The notes under the pieces are model-generated. The model had not been told where the DNA came from. It did not search any database and worked only from the letters and a program-made list of their open reading frames with translations. Source: Lytechinus variegatus (lineage: Eukaryota; Echinodermata; Echinoidea; Temnopleuroida; Toxopneustidae). From it: DNA of 64,000 bases. The first letter of the stretch is position 1; each line of letters begins with the position of its first letter. Below, piece after piece: positions 11,416 to 22,387 of the stretch. The translations under genes were made by a program, and so were the position numbers. The DNA is taken from positions 18,273,158 to 18,337,157 of the forward strand of contig NC_054742.1 of assembly GCF_018143015.1 (NCBI RefSeq). Direction: 5' to 3'.

Positions 11416-13267
11416 GTGAGTACAATATCATTTTCATATAGGATTAAGATTGCATTCACAGATCTAACTGTGATGAACGAGAGAGCTGATGCGCGATGCT
11501 TACCGCCCTATTGTTTTCCAGACGTAAAGTCCCACACCGCACACGTTCATAACCATGCTGTGCAGGGGATGAATCATATATCATATTGGGTGATTTCAAG
11601 TTCGGTGTTGGTGTTGAGAGCGTGAAAAGGCTGCTGAACCGAGCCCCAACACCGAGCTGGGTTCAGAGGAGCGATACCGATCGCGTTATCGATATCCTAT
11701 GACGTCACGCCTCTGCGCTGCTGATCATCTCAACTTTACGCGAGAAATTCTCGACGACGAAAGTGAAGTCGGGACCACTCCTAGTACCAATGAGGTCCAA
11801 ACATTAACATGTATGGACCTCATAGGCGACATTACCCAAAAATATGGGTTAGACAATGCTGTTCTGATTTCCAACCCAAGACTTTGGTAAATGTACGCCT
11901 TAATACAAATTGGAGTTACGTGATATGACTTTCATTTGTTGGGGAGACATTAAAAGTATTAATTAAGTAGTTCAAATTATTATCATTAAACTTACATTTC
12001 AGGCCCTTTTTGTTGATTTTCGGTGAGCGTTCCACACAGCTGCGACGAGTGATCAACTCCGAAGTGATACGCGAACTGGTCAGCTGATCGGTCAGGTGAT
12101 CGGTAGATTATCTTTTTGTCAGACGTTCATAATTTATGTAAAGCGTATCAATCTTCAGTATCTTGATTCCAAACTAGTATCAGTATTGCAGATAAATGTC
12201 ATTATTGATTGGAATCAGTGGCGGATCGGGGGGGGGGGGTGGGGGTGGGGGTGAGCATTTCTGCCCGATCCCCCTATTGAGATTTGTAGTAAATATTTTG
12301 GAATTAAATACGTTGTTCATACTAGTTATGCGACCCCTCCTTTATGATGATCACAGCATTATTTGTAATGGGGATATTTCGTTCATAATTATTCTTGTCT
12401 CTTCTTTCTCCTTTTTAGCCTTTTTTTGCTTGTTAAAACCTTTTTTCCTTTTTTTTTGGGGGGGGGGGGCTCGCCAAATTTTACGTGGGTCAAAATTACC
12501 TTCATTTTTTTAGTGACAATCTTTTTTTCATTTGTCCAGTTCTACGCGAGACAAAATTACCTTCGATCATTATTATAGTTAAAAACTTTTTTTTATTTTT
12601 TATTTATTTATTTATTTTTTTTTGGGGGGGGAGGTTGCCAAATATCACGCGAACGTTTGTCAGCTTTTACTGTTTTATTCGACTTATAATCAAATATTAA
12701 ATGGGGCTTACCACAGTTTTTTTTAAAGTCAATTCATAAGAATATTCCTCCTCGGGATTTGAGCTTTCTTTCATGAAATATCAATTTTTTTCATGATTAC
12801 CAAAAATACTTAAAATTTTTTATCGGTGTATGCCTATAAAGCTTTAGCTCATGCGTTGCGCCTGCCATATTTTAATGCTGATCAACTTTATGCTTTTAAT
12901 GAATTCCTAAAAACAATAAATTCTCAGATCATCAATTTTGTCGCAATCGAATAATTCGATTGCGTCTCTCTATCAGTTTTGAATATTCATAAAAAATATC
13001 AGCTCGTGCTTTTTGCTCATAATATTTTGATTAGTAAATTCTTCTCTTATATAATCGAGTCGGATAGATAGATAGATAACTAGAGAGAGAGTGTTGGGGG
13101 GGGGTCCCTCAGCTACTTGTCCTCGCTTATTTGTTATTATTTGTTATTATGCTCATGTTGTGAGAGCTTTGTGTTTTCACATTTTTTTCTTTTTCAACCT
13201 TTTTATTGTCTCGGAGCTTCCCTCTATTTCTTTACACTATATTATAATGTAGTCCTGTTTCAATCAT

Positions 13268-13440
13268 TGGCGGCGGAAGCCCCAAATTTTAGGAGGGGAC
13301 AACCTAACAAATTTTGACAAGCAAAAAAAAAGGCTCTCAACCCAAACATTTTAGGGGGGACGTAGGAAAATAAATTGACAAGCAAAAAAAAAAGGTCAAC
13401 AACAAATTTAGGGGGAACGTCCCCGCTTCCGCCGCCTATG
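13268..13440. repeat. Short tandem repeat with TTTGACAAGCAAAAAAAAA units
   Basis: Two to three diverged units of roughly 55-60 bp combine an AAATTTTAGGGGGGA-like part with GACAAGCAAAAAAAAA. The block opens with GGCGGCGGAAGCCCC and closes with CCGCTTCCGCCGCC, giving inverted ends. Related pieces occur at 6534-6735, 8800-9070 and 15000-15260. Confidence 0.55.
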
Positions 13441-13776
13441 GTTTCAATTCTTTTTTTGTTCTCATTTCAATGAAAACATCATTATTAAACTGACGTACAT
13501 GTAGAAGACTTTATTACGAAATTTTGACATTGTTTTGTTTCATTTGTTTGGCTTTCTTTTTTTCTTCTCCTCATCTTCTTTTTCTTCTTACTTTTTCCCT
13601 TTCCTTATTTTCTCTTCAGTATTTCATTCAGGTATCCGCCAATTTATACAACACCAAGCATATAGAGGCGGATAATCAGTGAGGGAGCATGACGGTGTGC
13701 CGCTCTAAAAAAAAGGAGGAATATTGGAAGAAAAAAAAAAGAAGAAGGGATGGGGAAAAAATAAAGAAAAAAAAAA

Positions 13777-13890
13777 GATGATGATGGCAATGACGATGAT
13801 GAAAATTATCTTGGTGATGATGATGGTTGTGGTGACGGTTGTGGTGATGATGATGGTGATGCTAATGATAGTGGTGATGATGATGATGAC
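13777..13890. repeat. Degenerate GAT/GGT trinucleotide microsatellite
   Basis: A (GATGAT)n-like run with interspersed GGT and GCA triplets. The Met/Val-rich 138-codon frame across it is a repeat artefact. Confidence 0.7.
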
Positions 13891-14038
13891 GAGATGTAAT
13901 TTTGTTATTTTGTCTTTGAAAAAATTAAGTAGTGCAAAGTTGAATTCATTTAAAGTTTATTATGAAAATAGCAGAAAAAAATTGGTATGCGTTCGAGGAA
14001 AATCCATCCCCCACCAATCTTTTTCAAAGGTAAGATTT

Positions 14039-14616
14039 TTTTTTTGCCCGGGGGGGGGGCCACTTCCATTCACGAGTGGATACCATGCGCGACCATGGGG
14101 TCTCGAAAAGCACCCTAAACACGTAATTTCCATATTCTGAAAATGCACCCCTTAACAAGTATTGGCGTGTGAAACCCTACCCTTAACAAGTATTGGAAAC
14201 AAAACGATACTCTTGGCAAATATTCCCTGAAATGAACCCCTAAACAAGTACAGGAATGTTTTATTGTTACGGGTCCTTCGGTCGTCGGCTTTACCTTATT
14301 TGGTTTAGTACGACCCCACCTTCTACACCTCGCGCAAATCGGACTCTAAACACGAAGTGTTGGAGCAAAAAGGACATCCTTTATAAAACATTTTGATTTT
14401 GTTTTATCATCCCCGCAAATTAGACCCTAAACACGACGGTTTTCCTAGCGAATTAATAGATACCCTTTTTTCGTTATTTTTGTGTTTTTGACACCCTTAT
14501 CACGTTACGTAGGTAACGTGCCCTATCGTGAAAAGGACATCCTTTTTACGTTTTTTTTTGGTCGCGCATGGTATCCACTCGTCAATGTAAGTGCCCCCGG
14601 CCCCCGGGTTTTTTTG
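14039..14616. mobile_element. CCCGGG-ended non-autonomous DNA transposon, copy 1
   Basis: The element (14047-14608, 562 bp) has ends CCCGGGGGGG and its complement, with subterminal CGAGTGGATACCATGCGCGACC-like sequence inverted at the two ends. It is flanked by 8-bp direct repeats TTTTTTTG (14039-14046 and 14609-14616); the T-richness weakens this slightly. It carries repeated CCCCTAAACA(C/A)G-type motifs and no coding capacity. Copies 2 and 3 lie at 36116-36730 and 48671-49231. Confidence 0.75.
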
Positions 14617-15470
14617 TGACGGCGTAGGCCTTTGCAAGCAGCTATTATTATGGTAAAAAAGTAAATGAAATGTCAAGAAATACATGATAATGATTTTTAT
14701 GGTACATTTTAGTAGGCCTATATCAATTCATACTTGTTATCAAAAAGAAAAAAGTGGGTCGTTACGGACCATTAAAAATGGGAAATTTGGGCATTTTATA
14801 TTTAGGATAGAGCAACTGCTCGTTATAGACGTCACAATAAATCAAGCATTCTAAATTCTATCAACTCCATTTTTTGTCAAATAACACCTTCATCGATATT
14901 TTGAAATGATTTTTCTCATATTTTCATCATCTTTTTATCAGGGTGAAATTCCCCTTTAATTTACAAAACAGATTCGCAAACAATATCAAGAGTAGTGGGA
15001 GGCAAGGGTGGAAATCTAAGGTAGGGGACCAGGGGCTGGAAAACAGGCAAAAAAAAACAAAAACAAACTAACAAAAAAAAAAGGAAGGTTTATCACCCCC
15101 AAAAGAAGGTCGTCTCGTCCAAAATACATGTTTTACTTCGATTTAAATGATGTAGGCCTATTTCTTTCCATCATATATAAAAGAACAAAAATAGTAGGGG
15201 GACATTTGATAATGTGCCCCTACTATTTTGGGTTAGGGGGAAGTGTCCCCCTGGGATTTGCGCCCATGTGGGTGGGGGGTGCTGCACCTCCTTTCGGAAT
15301 CATTATGGAACAGTGTGAATAGTCGCTGTGATTTCGATCTCATACCTATAAAAAAATAGAACAAAAAACGCCTTGACCACAGGCCAAAATGCCTAACAAT
15401 TTTTCCGCGGCATTAACAACTCTCGTAAGGGGCGCTCCATTTATAAATAGAGTTGCATGTGTAGCTGTCT
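14617..15470 (+). other. Intron 1 of ATP6V1F, middle part
   Basis: It contains the right end of a TTAA-family element (GGTGAAATTCCCCTTTAA near 14940-14960) and another GACAAGCAAAA/poly-G repeat block at about 15000-15300. No gene is seen. Confidence 0.5.
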
Positions 15471-15543
15471 ATGGCAACAGAATCCATCGCAGAATTGAAG
15501 CCAGAAGCGTGGGAATTTGGCAGAAAATTCAAGAAAAGAACCG
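15471..15543 (+). CDS. Candidate first coding exon of an unidentified gene (inside ATP6V1F intron 1)
   Basis: An ATG opens a frame reading MATESIAELKPEAWEFGRKF, then KKRT, followed by a strong donor CCG|GTGAGT at 15544. A TATAAATA motif lies at about 15442-15449. The amino-acid composition looks coding-like. The exon length of 73 nt leaves phase 1, so splicing it to ATP6V1F exon 2 would run into a stop; it is not an alternative first exon with that coding frame. I find no partner exon and do not recognise the protein. It could be a nested gene's exon, a fragment carried by a repeat, or chance. Confidence 0.25.
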
Positions 15544-15889
15544 GTGAGTACCGATTTAAGAGTAATTATATATTCATTAACATTTATTGAATCATAAGAA
15601 TAAAGATTTTTTACGGAAAGAAAGCTTAGTTCTAAGCTAGGGCTGCCCAAATGCGCGTGAGTGGAGTCTCAGTTTCTTAACACGGGTAAGTATTGCGGTG
15701 TCGCCTAGAGTGGTCGGGACGGGAAGAAATTGCAATAAAATCTAGTAGTTATCGTACAGAATGCACAGGTTAAAATCACTGCAATAATCAGAAAGCATAA
15801 ATACTGTTTTTCATTAAAATGTGTAAAAGTAAAACTCTAATGATTTGCGCTCATCTTAGCTGTAATACACTAATAATAGATCATTTTAC

Positions 15890-16223
15890 GGGGGTGTGTC
15901 ATCGTGTTCGCCTCCTGTTCGTGAACTGCAGTTCATCAACACGAACACCAAACTTGAATTTTGAAATCACGATTTTCCCAATCCCTGGGGGTTGGTGTTA
16001 GTGAATAGGGAAATTGCACGTAGATCGTCAACACCAGCTGTAATGCTCGGTTCAGCAGACGACATTCAACACCAGAGCTCAACACCGAACACAAACTGCC
16101 GGAAATACGTCATATTTTCCGAGGTCAATCCCAACACCAGCGTGATTTCAAGTACGGTGTTGTAGCTGGTGTTGATGTTGTCCCAACACCAACACCAGAT
16201 TTCAACACCGTACTTGAAATCAC
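15890..16223. repeat. AACACC-rich inverted repeat ending in a 21-bp perfect hairpin
   Basis: The block is rich in CAACACCAG/GGTGTTGG in both orientations. At 16142-16162 the sequence GTGATTTCAAGTACGGTGTT is perfectly inverted at 16203-16223, with inner GGTGTTG/CAACACC repeats, so the last 82 bp fold into a long hairpin. A half-copy with the same GTGATTTCAAG core lies at about 11589 in the same intron. Confidence 0.6.
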
Positions 16224-16260
16224 CCACTGATTAATCTAAGTAACGTTAATACCTTTACTT

Positions 16261-16350
16261 TAGACCAAAAGCTTCAGTCTCTGTATTTTGGTTGTTCCGC
16301 TGAACTACGTTGGTTCCACTCACCAATACATAGACTGAAGAGCTTGGAGG
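16261..16350 (+). repeat. Small palindromic repeat family, copy A
   Basis: It begins TAGACCAAAAGCTTC(A/G)GTCT, continues GGTTGTTC(C/A)GCTGAAC, then CCACTCACCAATACA and closes with AGACTGAAG, complementary to its start. The reverse complement of 48374-48459 is a close copy. Partial copies lie near 46432-46488, 51499-51545 and 53325-53390. Confidence 0.6.
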
Positions 16351-16441
16351 CCCGTTCGTACAGCCAACGTAAAGTGAACTAACGTTTTATAGGTTGCGAT
16401 TTAAAACTTTAAAAATTTACAGTTTCATGGTTTCCATTATC

Positions 16442-16803
16442 CATTATTTCTTCCAATCTTAAGTTGAAAGGAAATTAAGCTTAATCAGTTCACAATTAAC
16501 AGATTAAACCTTTATGCTCATGAATAGGTATCTGTTTAGGCATTTTGATGTTCATCAATATATATTCATTTTGATGTTCGGCAATATATATCATATATAT
16601 TCATGGTAGTAAAGTCTTCACTTTTATCATCAAAATATATACATGTATATATATGTATATGATATATATTGCTGAATCATAAAATGCCTAAACAGATACC
16701 TATTCATGAGCATAAAGGTTTAATCTTTTATTTGTAAACTGATTAAGTTTAATTTCTTTTCATGTGTTTGCATGCTGTAACTTAAGATTGGAATAAATCA
16801 TGT
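16442..16803. repeat. 360-bp foldback MITE
   Basis: Inverted arms of about 120 bp: the left arm contains CCAATCTTAAGTT, TTAATCAGTT and AGGTATCTGTTTAGGCATTT. The right arm, from about 16680, carries their complements in reverse order. The centre is TA-rich (ATATATAC). Located in ATP6V1F intron 1. Confidence 0.7.
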
Positions 16804-19102
16804 AACTGGTAAACACTTTACTAACATGAATATCAGTGTGTGGGACTAGAGTAAAATTTCATGGTATCTTTGGAAGAGTTTTTAAAGGTGAAGAAATAAA
16901 ATATCATCATTGATTTTAACATATTTTGTCAATATCATACCAATAATTAACATACACAAAAATCAAGTTAAAAAATTATTTGTCCGGGGGGACCTTTGCT
17001 CCAATACATTATTCGATGCATGTTTTGGATTCCTCTCTGAATTTCCTATCAAATGGTACCAGTTTCATGAAAATTGGTCAACACGTAACGACGCAGTGGC
17101 CATTGAAAGTTGAAGGTCACGCCCATTTTTGTCAATACAAGGAGAAAAGGGCGGGCCATAGCGCGAGAACCGACGGACCGATTGGACAAATTTTTTTTGT
17201 TTTGTGCTTGGGCCATGGTGAATTTTATGTATACCAGATTACAACAAATTCTGAGACGGTAGGGTGCAAAATTGCACATTCATTGGGTGAATTGGCATGG
17301 AATGACCCGCATACACTAGCTTATTTTTAATATACAGACTTATACTTTATATTTGGTCTCTCAATCTGGCTGCTCGATCCTCGGCCCCGTCTTACAGACC
17401 TGCCAACCAGTATGTTTTTGGTATGTTTTTGCAACATCAAAATTTTTAAAAATCAAAGTCCGTATTTTTATTCACTATAGAAATTGTACACTTAATTGTC
17501 GGCAGTACGTTTTTTCTTTAAAAATATGTTTGTTTGTTTTTTTTACAAAATTGTAATTCATTGAGAAAAATCATCTCTATGTCTCTATTTCATAAAATTA
17601 CAAAAATATGGTTATTAGATTAATGTAATTTCAGGTAACTTGGTTTTTTTTAATCATTTTGTTAAAACCGGGGTGAGATACACACATGTTTCAATTGTTT
17701 TTTTTTTTCATCTACATGTACAAGATCAGTGTGCATTTTAGCTTGCATGCAGCTTGAGCGCCGCGATGAGCGAGTGCGCCATGTATTTTATTATAAAGTA
17801 CACTTTTGAGGGGAAAAATACATTTTTTTTATTACAATTTTTCATTTCCAGAGGTTGACAGATCTGCTGTAACATTATTGATCTTGTAATGAAAAGCCTG
17901 TTTTCCACAAAAATAACAAAAACTACTAGTTATAGAGATAAAAGCCCCAGAAATCTTGGAAAATACAGTGAGCATTGAGTTCATACTTTCACTGTACAAT
18001 CATGTTACAAAGATTGTTCTATAAATCCACATTGGAGTATCCATAATAATTTCAATACAAAGAAATTGGACTTTTAAAAAAGCCTGGATTTTGAGTGACA
18101 CTACACAACTGGGCTGAAATTAAAAACTGTGTTAAATTTCTTTGCGAGATGCCGGATGAGCTCCACATCATTGATGTGCTAGTTTTTTTTTAATTAATTT
18201 ATGTTCTCTCTTGTTTTGGGGTGCTCCATAATCTTTTTAAATGGAGATTATTGGCAACTTTTCCAATCATAAGTAATGTAGGACTGTTATTTTGTACATT
18301 TCTTTTCTCTTTTTGTTCTTCAGTTTTGTTATTTAGTTCAGTTTGTTTACATTCTTGATGCTTCTGTTGTCATCCATTTCCATTTGACTTTCAGCCTGCT
18401 TCTCCCATCATTCCTTTCCTATTCAGATGTGTTCATTCATTATGTTCTCACATCTGATTCTTTTGTTAAACATTCTTATTATGCAATCATCACAACATCT
18501 TAATATTATCTTCACTTATCTCTTATTGGTTATTTCATGAATTAGACTCCTATTAGTTGGCTCCTCCATTATTTTAATTTTGATTGGTTGATATTACTTA
18601 ATTTGAATATAGGCCTACAGGTATTTTAATTTTGTGATATGATTCTTAGTTTTACATTGTGTACTTAGGCAAAGAAGCCATCTTGATTAATCAGTGCACT
18701 ACCAGACTTCATTGAGTTAAGTTTGGTTATCATGTTCCTGTGTCTTCTGAGTTGATTCTACTTAATTTCTGTTTGCTGTTCCATATAATGTGTATGTTTG
18801 AGCTTGTGTTATCCTCCTTGTGCAGTTGAATATTTATTTCCCATAGACTTATATTTAAAGCCGCACAAGGACATTGAAATGAATCAAATGTGGTAGAACA
18901 GCAAGGACAAGGTACAAATACACTGTGATATACATTGAAGATTCCACATCTCTGTTTATCTCCATTTATACTAGCCAAATGGCCGAGGATTATGATTTGT
19001 CTGATAGGCTTTGCTTGAAAGGAGATGGAAAAAGAAGCCATTTTGGTGGATGTGTTTGTTATTTCTTTTATGCATGACGTCTGATATTTGTATTTCTTAC
19101 AG
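16804..19102 (+). other. Intron 1 of ATP6V1F, last part
   Basis: Mostly unique AT-rich sequence. Sequence at 18113-18190 (including GATGCCGGATGAGCTCCAC) is repeated directly at about 20822-20897 in intron 2. A 213-codon minus-strand frame at 18730-19371 crosses exon 2 antisense and has no recognisable features. The intron ends in a TTTCTTACAG acceptor. Confidence 0.6.
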
Positions 19103-19184
19103 GATACATGCACAGGATTCCTCCTTGGGGGTATTGGGGAAATCAATAACAAGAGACAGCCAAACTTCATGGTAGTTGAGAAGG
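19103..19184 (+). CDS. ATP6V1F: V-type proton ATPase subunit F, exon 2 of 4
   Basis: The exon encodes [20 protein letters not shown] then NFMVVEK plus the first base of a Glu codon. It matches the family's [15 protein letters not shown]...NFLVVEK block, which forms the first part of the Rossmann-like core. The acceptor is TTACAG. The donor is read as AAGG|GTAGGT because this keeps the frame into exon 3 (G + AA = Glu, where mammals have Asp). Length 82 nt. Confidence 0.95.
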
Positions 19185-19366
19185 GTAGGTGAAACTTTAA
19201 TTGTAGAGGATTGCTAGTATTTTTGTGAATTGTTTCCTGACATCTGTATGTTCTGTAAAATACATTGATATATCTTGCTATTTTAACAGGGAAATCTATT
19301 GGTAGATTAATAGTGTTAATACTTGATTGATAAGGAATGAGTCGAAGATGATGATCATGGTAGATA

Positions 19367-20186
19367 TACAATGCGTCCCAGAAAAAACGAAACCGAGATT
19401 AAGCGATGATTCATCATAACTTAATCACAAATACAATAGACAAATGACCTACCATTGTAAAGCCTAGAATCTCCTCTTTTATCTTAAATTACTTAAGATT
19501 ATTTCTCATTCACGCATGAGTGAGCAAAAACAATTTGAAGAAAGGATACCAAAATCTCATTTGGTGGGGGGTATCTGAATTTTAAAAAAAAATCACATGC
19601 CTAAAAATTTCAATATCTGCTCTTTTATTTGATACCTTAATCACAAAAAATGGTCAAGAAGTAAAAAAGTTATGTTCCCTCGAAACAATGCTTGTATTTC
19701 CATAATTTCATTAAATAAACATGTTTTCACTGGTTTCCCACAGAAGCTATCGCATGGTTAACAAAAGACTAAATGCATGGCTGATCGTCAACAAAATGGA
19801 GTGTTGAGTGAGGCTGAACGCTAGCCTGTAAAACCTCTTCATTTATGAAATTATTGAAATTCAAGCCTTATTTCAAATTATCAGAACTTTGTTATTACTT
19901 GACCATTTTCTGTAATTGAGGTATATCAAAGAGCAGATATTGAACTTTTTAAAAATGTGGTTTTCTTCTTGAAACCTAAATACAGCCTGCCAAGTGACTT
20001 TTTGGTATCCCCTCTTCAAATTGTTTTTGTTCACTCATGCATGAATGAGAAATAATCTAAATAATTTCAGATGAAAGAGGAAATTCTAAGCTTTACAATG
20101 GTTGGTCATTAGTCTATATTATTTATGATTAAGTTATGATAACTCATTGCTAATTCTCAGTTTTGTTTTTTGTGGGACGCACTGTA
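19367..20186. mobile_element. Mariner/Tc1-type non-autonomous element in ATP6V1F intron 2
   Basis: The element (19369-20184, 816 bp) has ends CAATGCGTCCCAGAAAAAAC and, in reverse complement at the right, CAGTGCGTCCCACAAAAAAC, flanked by TA on both sides. TA target sites and CAGTGCGTCCCA-like termini are typical of Tc1/mariner elements. The arms stay complementary for about 200 bp, including CACTCATGCATGAATGAG against CATTCACGCATGAGTGAG. No transposase frame. A related solo end occurs at about 58203. Confidence 0.8.
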
Positions 20187-21281
20187 TAAATATTAAAAAA
20201 GTAACAAAAACAAAAAATCCACTTGCAGATTTTTTTTTTGGGGGGGCAGTAGATTTTGCCTCATATGCCATATCTGGCTGCTTCAAAATTATTGGTTAAT
20301 TACGCCTCTGACCCAACCCTCCCTCCTCCCTCTATGAAATAAAACAAAAAATCCCTAACAGAGAACAATGTTTGTGTCAGTTTGACACCCATGGTCAGTA
20401 TACCTACTATCAGTTTTCAGTTTAGTGGCTTTTTTTACATACCCATATTTTCCATAATATAATATTACTTATGCCGTGGCGTCCATAGTCTGTCGTCCGT
20501 CCACATTTTCAAAATGCTACTACTTCGCCATTTCAAGTCCGATTTCAATTCTGTTTGCTTTATATGATAGCACTAAGTGGGGGATTCAAAACTTCTACAC
20601 AAAATTTTGAAACTCATTAAATATGCTAATTTATTCATATATTTTCTAAACTCACAAAAATTACTTATTTATTTGTTGATTGATTTTAGTTATTTTTGTT
20701 CCATCTGAGAGCTACATTAGGTTCACCAAGGTTCTACACAGAGTTAAATGCTTTTATGTCATTTCTTCATCAATTTCAATTCTATATCCTCAATGTCACC
20801 AATATAATTCACTACAGTGTCAACTGGGCTGAAATTAAAATTGTGCTAAATTTTGTTGCGAGATGCCGGATGAGCTCCACATCATTGGTGTGCTTGTATA
20901 TGAATAGGAATGGAATGGGAATGGTTTCAAATAATTTTGAGAAAGTAATGTAGTGGAGAAGAATAAGCATTTTAAAACATGTTGGTGCACATTATTTAAA
21001 GACATATTAACTTTGTGAACATAATTTCTAAAATCTAATTCGGAATCAGAAATGTGTGTGGGATTGTGGATGGTTTGTCAATTTGACATTGAAATAAAAT
21101 GAAACCAATCCAAAGTTGGTATGAAGTAAGTAGTTCTTAAAAAAGGCTTTGGGAGTATTATCTCTACCATAGATTAATTCAAACAGACCACTTTTCTCAC
21201 ATTAAAAAAATATAATTGTTACTGTTAGTATACAGAGAGAGGTGGAGAGAGATGAATAGAAGTAAATAGGCAGGCAGCATA
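20187..21281 (+). other. Intron 2 of ATP6V1F, between transposons
   Basis: It contains a G-rich tract near 20240, a GTCCGTCCACATTTTC-type repeat at 20470-20660, and the second copy of the GATGCCGGATGAGCTCCAC repeat at about 20822-20897. The 85-codon frame at 20696-20953 overlaps that repeat and is not a gene. Confidence 0.5.
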
Positions 21282-21820
21282 GCCTATGCCCGGGGGGGGG
21301 GGGGCACTCAGTATATAATGCATAGTGGGTATGTGCCGCGGAGGGGACCCCCATTTTCACACTCAAATTTCCGTTCCAAGGCATAGCATTTTTGCCTTGT
21401 TGAGAAAAAGAACAAAGGAAGCCACTCCAAGGCATAGCATTTTCTTATCGAAAAAAAGAAGAGAGAAATCCGCTCCAAAGCTTCGCATATTTTTCGTTAC
21501 GCCACTCCGATCGCATTGAATGAGCCGCAATTTTGGTGAAAAGCGGCCGCAGAGCTTCCCCGGCGGAGGCCGCGCTAGCTGCATCATGCACACATGACCG
21601 TTCCATATGGCATAGGGATGCATACGCGCTCACACGCTGGCGATCCGTTCCAAGGACCCCCGTTTTCACAAACATTTGTCGTTCCGAAGCCCGTTCCGAG
21701 GACCCTCCTTTTTACAATAAGCCCGCTCCAAGGCCCCTGTTTTTGTCTCGCCCGCGGCACACCCCCACCACTTTTTTGGTCGGTGCCCCACCCCCCCCCC
21801 CCCCCCCAGGGGCCTATGCC
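21282..21820. mobile_element. Poly-G/C-ended transposon with 9-bp target duplication
   Basis: GCCTATGCC at 21282-21290 is repeated at 21812-21820 around an element of about 521 bp. The left end is a run of G then CACTCAG..., and the right end is a long C run. Inverted subterminal GTGCCGCGG/CCGCGGCAC matches sit inside both ends (near 21333 and 21750). Internal CC(G/A)CTCCAAGGCATAGC-like repeats recur, with no coding capacity. The duplication could be read as 8-10 bp because of the G/C runs. Confidence 0.7.
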
Positions 21821-22181
21821 CCTAAAACCTTACCATGACCTCCACATATTTACATGCACATTCATTCACAATTCAGTCAGTTAAAGTTTTCTCAGTGCAA
21901 CCAGGCCTGGCTGAATTGGTTTACATTTCTTAATCTAAAAATCATTTGCATCCATATTTTGCTTTGAAACTTTCAGACAAGTATTTCAAAACTATAAATC
22001 TTTTATATCTAAACTGTTTTCAAAATAAAAAATGTTATTTTTTAGAAATAAAACACAGTATTAACCTTCAAATTAAAAGCGGAAAGTAACAAGAACATAG
22101 AGTGATAGACACATGACTTTGTCTTGACTGTTACTTGTATTAGAGAAAACTTATGTTCCCTTTTTTTTCTATGTATACCAG

Positions 22182-22387
22182 AAACTGCAGTCCATGAGAT
22201 TGAAGAGAGCTTCAAGAACTTTGTTGCACGCAATGATATTGCAATCATCCTCATCAACCAGAACATTGCTGAGCATATACGTCATCTGTTAGATAATCAC
22301 ACTGATCCAGTTCCATCTGTACTTGAGATCCCATCCAAAGACAGTCCTTATGATCCTAGCAAAGACTCAATTCTTAGAAGAGCTAAG
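22182..22387 (+). CDS. ATP6V1F: V-type proton ATPase subunit F, exon 3 of 4
   Basis: This is the largest exon (206 nt), from a TATACCAG acceptor to an AAG|GTTTGT donor in phase 0. It encodes the remaining core: [35 protein letters not shown] and [20 protein letters not shown]. These match the conserved family blocks IGIILINQxIAE and [23 protein letters not shown]. No frameshift or stop is present. This core contacts subunit D in the rotor (family knowledge). Confidence 0.97.

Larger units (their letters stand above)
11416..14038 (+). other. Intron 1 of ATP6V1F, first part
   Basis: Intronic sequence. It holds a half-copy of the GTGATTTCAAG/GGTGTTG hairpin family near 11589-11615, an unassigned 63-codon ATG frame at 11699-11890, poly-G tracts at 12227-12253, 12456-12470 and 12625-12633, a GACAAGCAAAA-type tandem repeat at 13268-13440, and a (GAT)n-like tract at 13777-13890. 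None of these has convincing coding support. Confidence 0.6.

Noticed and set aside
11699..11890. 63-codon ATG ORF in ATP6V1F intron 1
   Set aside because: It looks mildly coding-like, but it has no partner exon, no recognised motif, and follows directly on a hairpin-repeat fragment.
18730..19371. 213-codon minus-strand ORF across ATP6V1F exon 2
   Set aside because: It is antisense to a confirmed exon, has no recognisable domain, and overlaps the end of the mariner-type element.
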